Source of the DNA: Achromobacter mucicolens
GTDB taxonomy: Bacteria > Pseudomonadota > Gammaproteobacteria > Burkholderiales > Burkholderiaceae_B
Direction of reading: 5' to 3'
Length of the DNA: 64,000 bases
NCBI RefSeq assembly: GCF_902859725.1
Contig: NZ_CADIJP010000006.1
Location: forward strand, 186,001-250,000
Positions 60,894 to 64,000 of the stretch are shown piece by piece. The notes beneath the pieces were generated by a model. It did not search any database. It saw only the letters and a list, made by a program, of their open reading frames with translations, and was not told the DNA's origin. The position numbers and the translations under genes are program-made. The number at the start of each line of letters is the position of its first letter. The first letter of the stretch is position 1.

Positions 60894-61268
60894 TCAGCGT
60901 CCGGCGGCCTTGGCGCTCAGACCATTGGCCACGCCCATGTCCGTCTTGGGCACGTCGCGCAGGATCACCCGCACGTCTTCGCCCGACATGTCGAGGCTGG
61001 CGCACACGGCCTGGTTCAGCGCCGCGATCAGCGCGGCCTTCTTGGCTTCGTCGCGGCCTTCGATCAGGTCCACGTCCACGCGCGCCATGCGCTTGCCGAT
61101 CTCGCCCGCCACGATCACGTGTTCCGCCGGGATTTCGTGCAGCACGGCGCGCACGCTGGGCACCGGGGCCGCGATGCTTTCGACCACCGCGTTGGACGCC
61201 GCCTTCAAGAGGGCGGCTTTCTGGGCGGCCGAGTGGCCTTGCATGATCTGGACGTTCAAGAGGGGCAT
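60894..61268 (-). CDS. Fused double 4-oxalocrotonate tautomerase
   Basis: The 124-residue protein from the ATG at 61268 starts MPLLNVQIMQGHS, so Pro1 would be N-terminal after Met removal. Two 4-OT-like copies follow: about 1-62 and 63-124 (VDVDLIEGRDEAKKAALIAAL). The second copy lacks a Pro at its start (ARVDVD). Single 4-OT chains are about 62 residues, so this is a tandem fusion. Substrate unknown; family acts on enols and dehalogenations. Confidence 0.88.
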   Translation of the reverse strand: MPLLNVQIMQGHSAAQKAALLKAASNAVVESIAAPVPSVRAVLHEIPAEHVIVAGEIGKRMARVDVDLIEGRDEAKKAALIAALNQAVCASLDMSGEDVRVILRDVPKTDMGVANGLSAKAAGR

Positions 61269-61394
61269 GACAGGTTCCGAGGGTGCATGACGAGGAAAGC
61301 CGGCCAAACCGGCCGGCAAGCCATCATATCGTGACTGCGCCCGCATGCAAGCGGGTGCACGCGGGCGCATGGGGTCATGCCGACAATGCGGGGA

Positions 61395-62663
61395 TCAGGC
61401 GGCGGCCTTGCCCTCGCTTTCCTGTTCGGGCTGGGCCGTCAACGCAGCGGCATCGGGCGTGGCGGTGTCGCTCGCCACCTGCGTCTCGGTCAAGGCAGGA
61501 GTCACCAGCTCCACGACCTTCTTGCGCGACAACATGCCCAGGAACTCGTCGTCCTCGCCCGTCACCGCCACCGGCTGGTCGCTGTGCACCAATTGCGCCA
61601 GCACCTCGCCCAGTCCCGCGGTTGCGGGCACCGACGCCAGGTCCTCGACGAAGCGGGACACGTCGCGCACGCCTTCCTGCATCGCCTTCTCGGCGGCCTC
61701 GGCGGTCAGCACACCAGCCAGACGCTTGCCGTCCAGCACCGGCGCGTACTCATAGTTCAGCGCCTTCATGCGGTCCACGGCGTGCGCCGGGCGCGAGCGC
61801 ATCGTCAGCGTCAGACGCGCCGGATTCACGGCGTGCGTGGCGTTGAGCACCTTGGTGCGGTTCACGTCCTGCAGGAACGACTGCACATAATCATTGGCCG
61901 GGTTCAGCAGGATGTCTTCCGGCGTGCCCTCCTGCACCAGTTCGCCGTCCTTCAGGATGGCGATGCGGTTGCCCAGGCGCAGCGCTTCGTCCAGATCGTG
62001 CGTGATGAAGACGATGGTCTTGTTCAGCTTGGCCTGAAGCTGCAGGAGCTGATCCTGCATTTCGCGGCGGATCAGCGGGTCCAGCGCGGAAAACGCTTCG
62101 TCCATCAGCAGGATCTCGGCATCGGTGGCCAGCGCGCGCGCCAGGCCGACACGCTGCTGCATGCCGCCCGACAGTTGATGCGGATACTGGTTCTCGAAGC
62201 CCGACAGGCCCACCTGTTCCAGCCATTCGCGGGCGCGCTTCTCGCGTTCGGCCTTGCCAACGCCCTGCACGGTCAGGCCGTACGCAGCGTTGTCCAGCAC
62301 GGTGCGGTGCGGAAACAGGCCAAAGCGCTGGAACACCATGCTCATCTTCTTTTGGCGGAAGATTTCCAGGTCGCGCTTGTTCAGGCTGACCACGTCCACG
62401 CCGTCGACCAGGATGTGGCCCGCGCTGGGCTCGATCAGGCGGTTGAAGTGGCGGATCAGCGTGGACTTGCCCGAACCGGACAGCCCCATGATGACGTAGA
62501 TGCTGCCTTCTTCGATGGACAGGCTGATGTCGCGCAGGCCGAGCGTGTGGCCGCTCTTGGCCAGCAGCTCTTCCTTGCTCATGCCGCCCTGCGCGGCTTG
62601 CAGCCATTTCTTCGGATGCGCACCGAAAATCTTGTAGATGTTCTTGACTTCGATCTTGCTCAT
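61395..62663 (-). CDS. proV: Glycine betaine/proline ABC transporter ATPase (ProV/OpuAA-like)
   Basis: The 422-residue protein has Walker A GLSGSGKST (60-68), signature LSGGMQQR, Walker B ILLMDEAFSALD, and a C-terminal tandem CBS-like region (about 285-390) used in the family for osmotic control. The last 35 residues are an acidic, Ala/Thr-rich tail. Its ATG overlaps the permease stop. It energises uptake of quaternary amines or proline. Confidence 0.93.
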   Translation of the reverse strand: MSKIEVKNIYKIFGAHPKKWLQAAQGGMSKEELLAKSGHTLGLRDISLSIEEGSIYVIMGLSGSGKSTLIRHFNRLIEPSAGHILVDGVDVVSLNKRDLEIFRQKKMSMVFQRFGLFPHRTVLDNAAYGLTVQGVGKAEREKRAREWLEQVGLSGFENQYPHQLSGGMQQRVGLARALATDAEILLMDEAFSALDPLIRREMQDQLLQLQAKLNKTIVFITHDLDEALRLGNRIAILKDGELVQEGTPEDILLNPANDYVQSFLQDVNRTKVLNATHAVNPARLTLTMRSRPAHAVDRMKALNYEYAPVLDGKRLAGVLTAEAAEKAMQEGVRDVSRFVEDLASVPATAGLGEVLAQLVHSDQPVAVTGEDDEFLGMLSRKKVVELVTPALTETQVASDTATPDAAALTAQPEQESEGKAAA

Positions 62664-63517
62664 CGCTGGCCTCCCATGCGCATGCGCTGTCCATACGATT
62701 GCGTGATCCGGTCGAACAGCACGGCCAGCACCACGATACCCAGGCCGGCGAGCAGGCCCCGGCCCACTTCCAGGCGGTTGATGCCCAGGAGCACTTCATA
62801 ACCCAGCCCGCGCGCGCCGATCATCGACGCAATCACCACCATCGACAGCGCCATCATCGTGGTCTGGTTGATGCCGGCCATGATGTTGGGCAGCGCCAGG
62901 GGCAACTGCACGCCAAACAGCTGCTGGCGCGGGTTGGCGCCAAAGGCGCGCGACGCTTCCAGCACTTCGCGGTCGACCAGGCGGATGCCCAGGTCGGTCA
63001 GGCGGATGAGCGGCGGCACGGCGTAGATGACGGTTGCGATGATGGCGGGGATCTTGCCCAGGCCGAACAGCATCACGACAGGAATCAGATACACGAAGCT
63101 GGGCATCGTCTGCATCACGTCCAGCACGGGCAGCATGCCCGAGCGCAGCCAGTTCACCCGCGCCATCAGCACGCCCAGCGGAATGCCGATCAGCACCGAC
63201 AGACCGGCGGCCATGATCATCAGCGCCAGCGTCTGCATGCCGGCGTCCCACAATCCCAGCACCCCGATGACGCACAGCAGCGCGCCCATCGCCAGACTCA
63301 GGCCGATGCGGCGGCTCACGCCGTAGGCGATCGCGATGGTGACCGCGACCACCGCCCACCAGGGCGAGTTGCGCAGCAGTTGCTCCAGCCACACCAACGC
63401 ATGCAGCACCGGCTGGGAGAGTTTCTCCAGCGTGTCCGCGTAGTTGGTGACCAGATGATCGACGAAACCGTCGATCGCCCCCCGTACCTGACGGGCGGGA
63501 ATAATTTCAGGAAACAT
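62660..63517 (-). CDS. proW: Glycine betaine/proline ABC transporter permease (ProW-like)
   Basis: The 285-residue inner-membrane protein from the ATG at 63517 (MFPEIIPARQVRGAIDG) has about six helices. The EAA-type loop EASRAFGANPRQQLFGVQLPLA lies near residues 185-206. Both ends fit ProW. It is coupled to the ATPase gene (ATGA). A 292-bp spacer with several hairpins separates it from the binding-protein gene upstream. Confidence 0.93.
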   Translation of the reverse strand: MFPEIIPARQVRGAIDGFVDHLVTNYADTLEKLSQPVLHALVWLEQLLRNSPWWAVVAVTIAIAYGVSRRIGLSLAMGALLCVIGVLGLWDAGMQTLALMIMAAGLSVLIGIPLGVLMARVNWLRSGMLPVLDVMQTMPSFVYLIPVVMLFGLGKIPAIIATVIYAVPPLIRLTDLGIRLVDREVLEASRAFGANPRQQLFGVQLPLALPNIMAGINQTTMMALSMVVIASMIGARGLGYEVLLGINRLEVGRGLLAGLGIVVLAVLFDRITQSYGQRMRMGGQR

Positions 63518-63649
63518 ACATTCGACTCCATTCTGGCGCGCTCGCCGCCCGTGTCGCCACCGGGCACGCTGGCGCAGGACAAGACATCGAGACTGAGACT
63601 GGCGCCAGGCACCCGGAAGGACCGCTGATTGCGCAAATCCATTCCGCAT

Positions 63650-63771
63650 CGGTGCCCGGCACCGGAATCACTGCCACCGCGGGTGGCGGCACAAGCACGC
63701 TTGCCGGGCCGGACGCATGCGCCCGGCCGGCGGCCATCCCGGCAAAGAGTTCCGGCCCCTTGACGGGCCGG
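63650..63771 (-). repeat. Cluster of hairpins in the proX-proW spacer
   Basis: Four inverted repeats follow each other: CGGTGCC/GGCACCG (63650-63664), GCCACC/GGTGGC (63673-63687), GCCGGGC/GCCCGGC (63703-63727) and CCGGCCC/GGGCCGG (63752-63771). They lie after the binding-protein gene and before the permease gene, where they could attenuate transcription or stabilise the upstream message. Confidence 0.7.
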
Positions 63772-63809
63772 TACGCGCCACCGCGGCGCGCAGCCAGGAT
63801 CACAGTGCT

Positions 63810-64000
63810 TTACAGCGCGCTTTGGACGCGCCCGGCGACGTCGGCGGGGACCCACTTGGTCCAGACGTCGGGTTTGTTCTTCAGGAACCACTTGGCCACG
63901 GCGTTGGACTCATCGCCGGACTCTTCCATGTGGGCCAGGGTTTCATTGATGACCGGCAGCGGCACCGAGACCTTGGACAGGAATTCGGTCAGCTTGGGCG
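63810..64000 (-). CDS. proX: Glycine betaine-type binding protein, C-terminal end (runs off window)
   Basis: Reading minus strand to the TAA at 63812-63810 gives about 63 residues, including NAVAKWFLKNKPDVWTKWV and VAGRVQSAL at the end. These match the C-terminus of OpuAC/ProX-type substrate-binding proteins. It is the periplasmic partner of the downstream permease and ATPase. The rest lies outside the window. Confidence 0.85.
   Translation of the reverse strand, partial: PKLTEFLSKVSVPLPVINETLAHMEESGDESNAVAKWFLKNKPDVWTKWVPADVAGRVQSAL

Noticed and set aside
1-64000. tRNA, rRNA, CRISPR, transposase, integrase or phage genes
   Set aside because: None was recognised by eye on either strand. A tRNAscan/Infernal run would be the decisive test for small RNAs.

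Overview
The window looks like a piece of a high-GC betaproteobacterial chromosome of the Alcaligenaceae, most likely Achromobacter or Bordetella. The evidence is the uniform GC-rich coding style, four orphan Bug-type (TctC) periplasmic binding proteins without membrane partners, many LysR regulators next to CaiB-type CoA-transferases, and FecI/FecR/TonB-receptor modules. I saw no rRNA, tRNA, CRISPR array, insertion sequence or prophage. Genus-level assignment is inference.

Layout. 1-3665 (minus strand): amino-acid ABC transporter (two permeases, binding protein), class I aminotransferase and RraA/HMG-aldolase-like protein, facing a LysR regulator (3878-4777). 4769-10072 (minus): iron module 1 (FecI sigma, FecR, TonB receptor, PepSY membrane protein). 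10189-14983: MarR-flanked catabolic operon (CoA-transferase, CitE-like lyase, D-2-hydroxyacid dehydrogenase, Bug protein). 15043-23298: stress cluster resembling low-oxygen-activated loci (alcohol dehydrogenase, two universal stress proteins, SYLF protein, L,D-transpeptidase, Hsp20, P-type ATPase, BON protein, Met-rich periplasmic protein). Four promoters in it carry the same TTGAC-N4-GTCAA-type palindrome, so one Crp/Fnr/FixK-like regulator probably controls it. 23514-28877: DUF695-like protein, then Bug protein, ADP-forming acyl-CoA synthetase and crotonase facing an IclR regulator. 28999-34148 (plus): iron module 2, with the same gene order as module 1 and a good Fur box.

34167-37487: FAD-linked oxidase and several small or low-complexity proteins including a BON fusion. 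37548-39915: glycosyltransferase, methyltransferase and acyl-CoA dehydrogenase. 39975-45742: complete four-gene ligase-associated DNA damage response module (PdeM phosphoesterase, Lhr-like helicase, ATP-dependent ligase, MBL-fold exonuclease). 45926-47445: a 25-residue membrane peptide gene followed by an unrecognised protein with a PD-(D/E)XK-like signature whose start codon lies in a hairpin. 47424-51752 and 57078-60818: two LysR/CoA-transferase/Bug catabolic units. Between them are an acetylpolyamine-amidohydrolase-like protein, a GNAT, a membrane metallophosphoesterase and a two-gene RNA-repair operon (RNA ligase plus HD-Pnk). 60894-61268: fused double 4-oxalocrotonate tautomerase. 61395-64000: glycine betaine/proline-type ABC transporter (ATPase, permease, end of the binding protein).

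Four themes recur: uptake and CoA-dependent breakdown of organic acids, siderophore-iron uptake by surface signalling, an oxygen- or stress-responsive cluster, and nucleic-acid repair (one DNA and one RNA module within 18 kb). The best candidates for new biology are the shared palindrome regulon, the nuclease-like gene with its tiny leader gene, and the RNA-repair pair.
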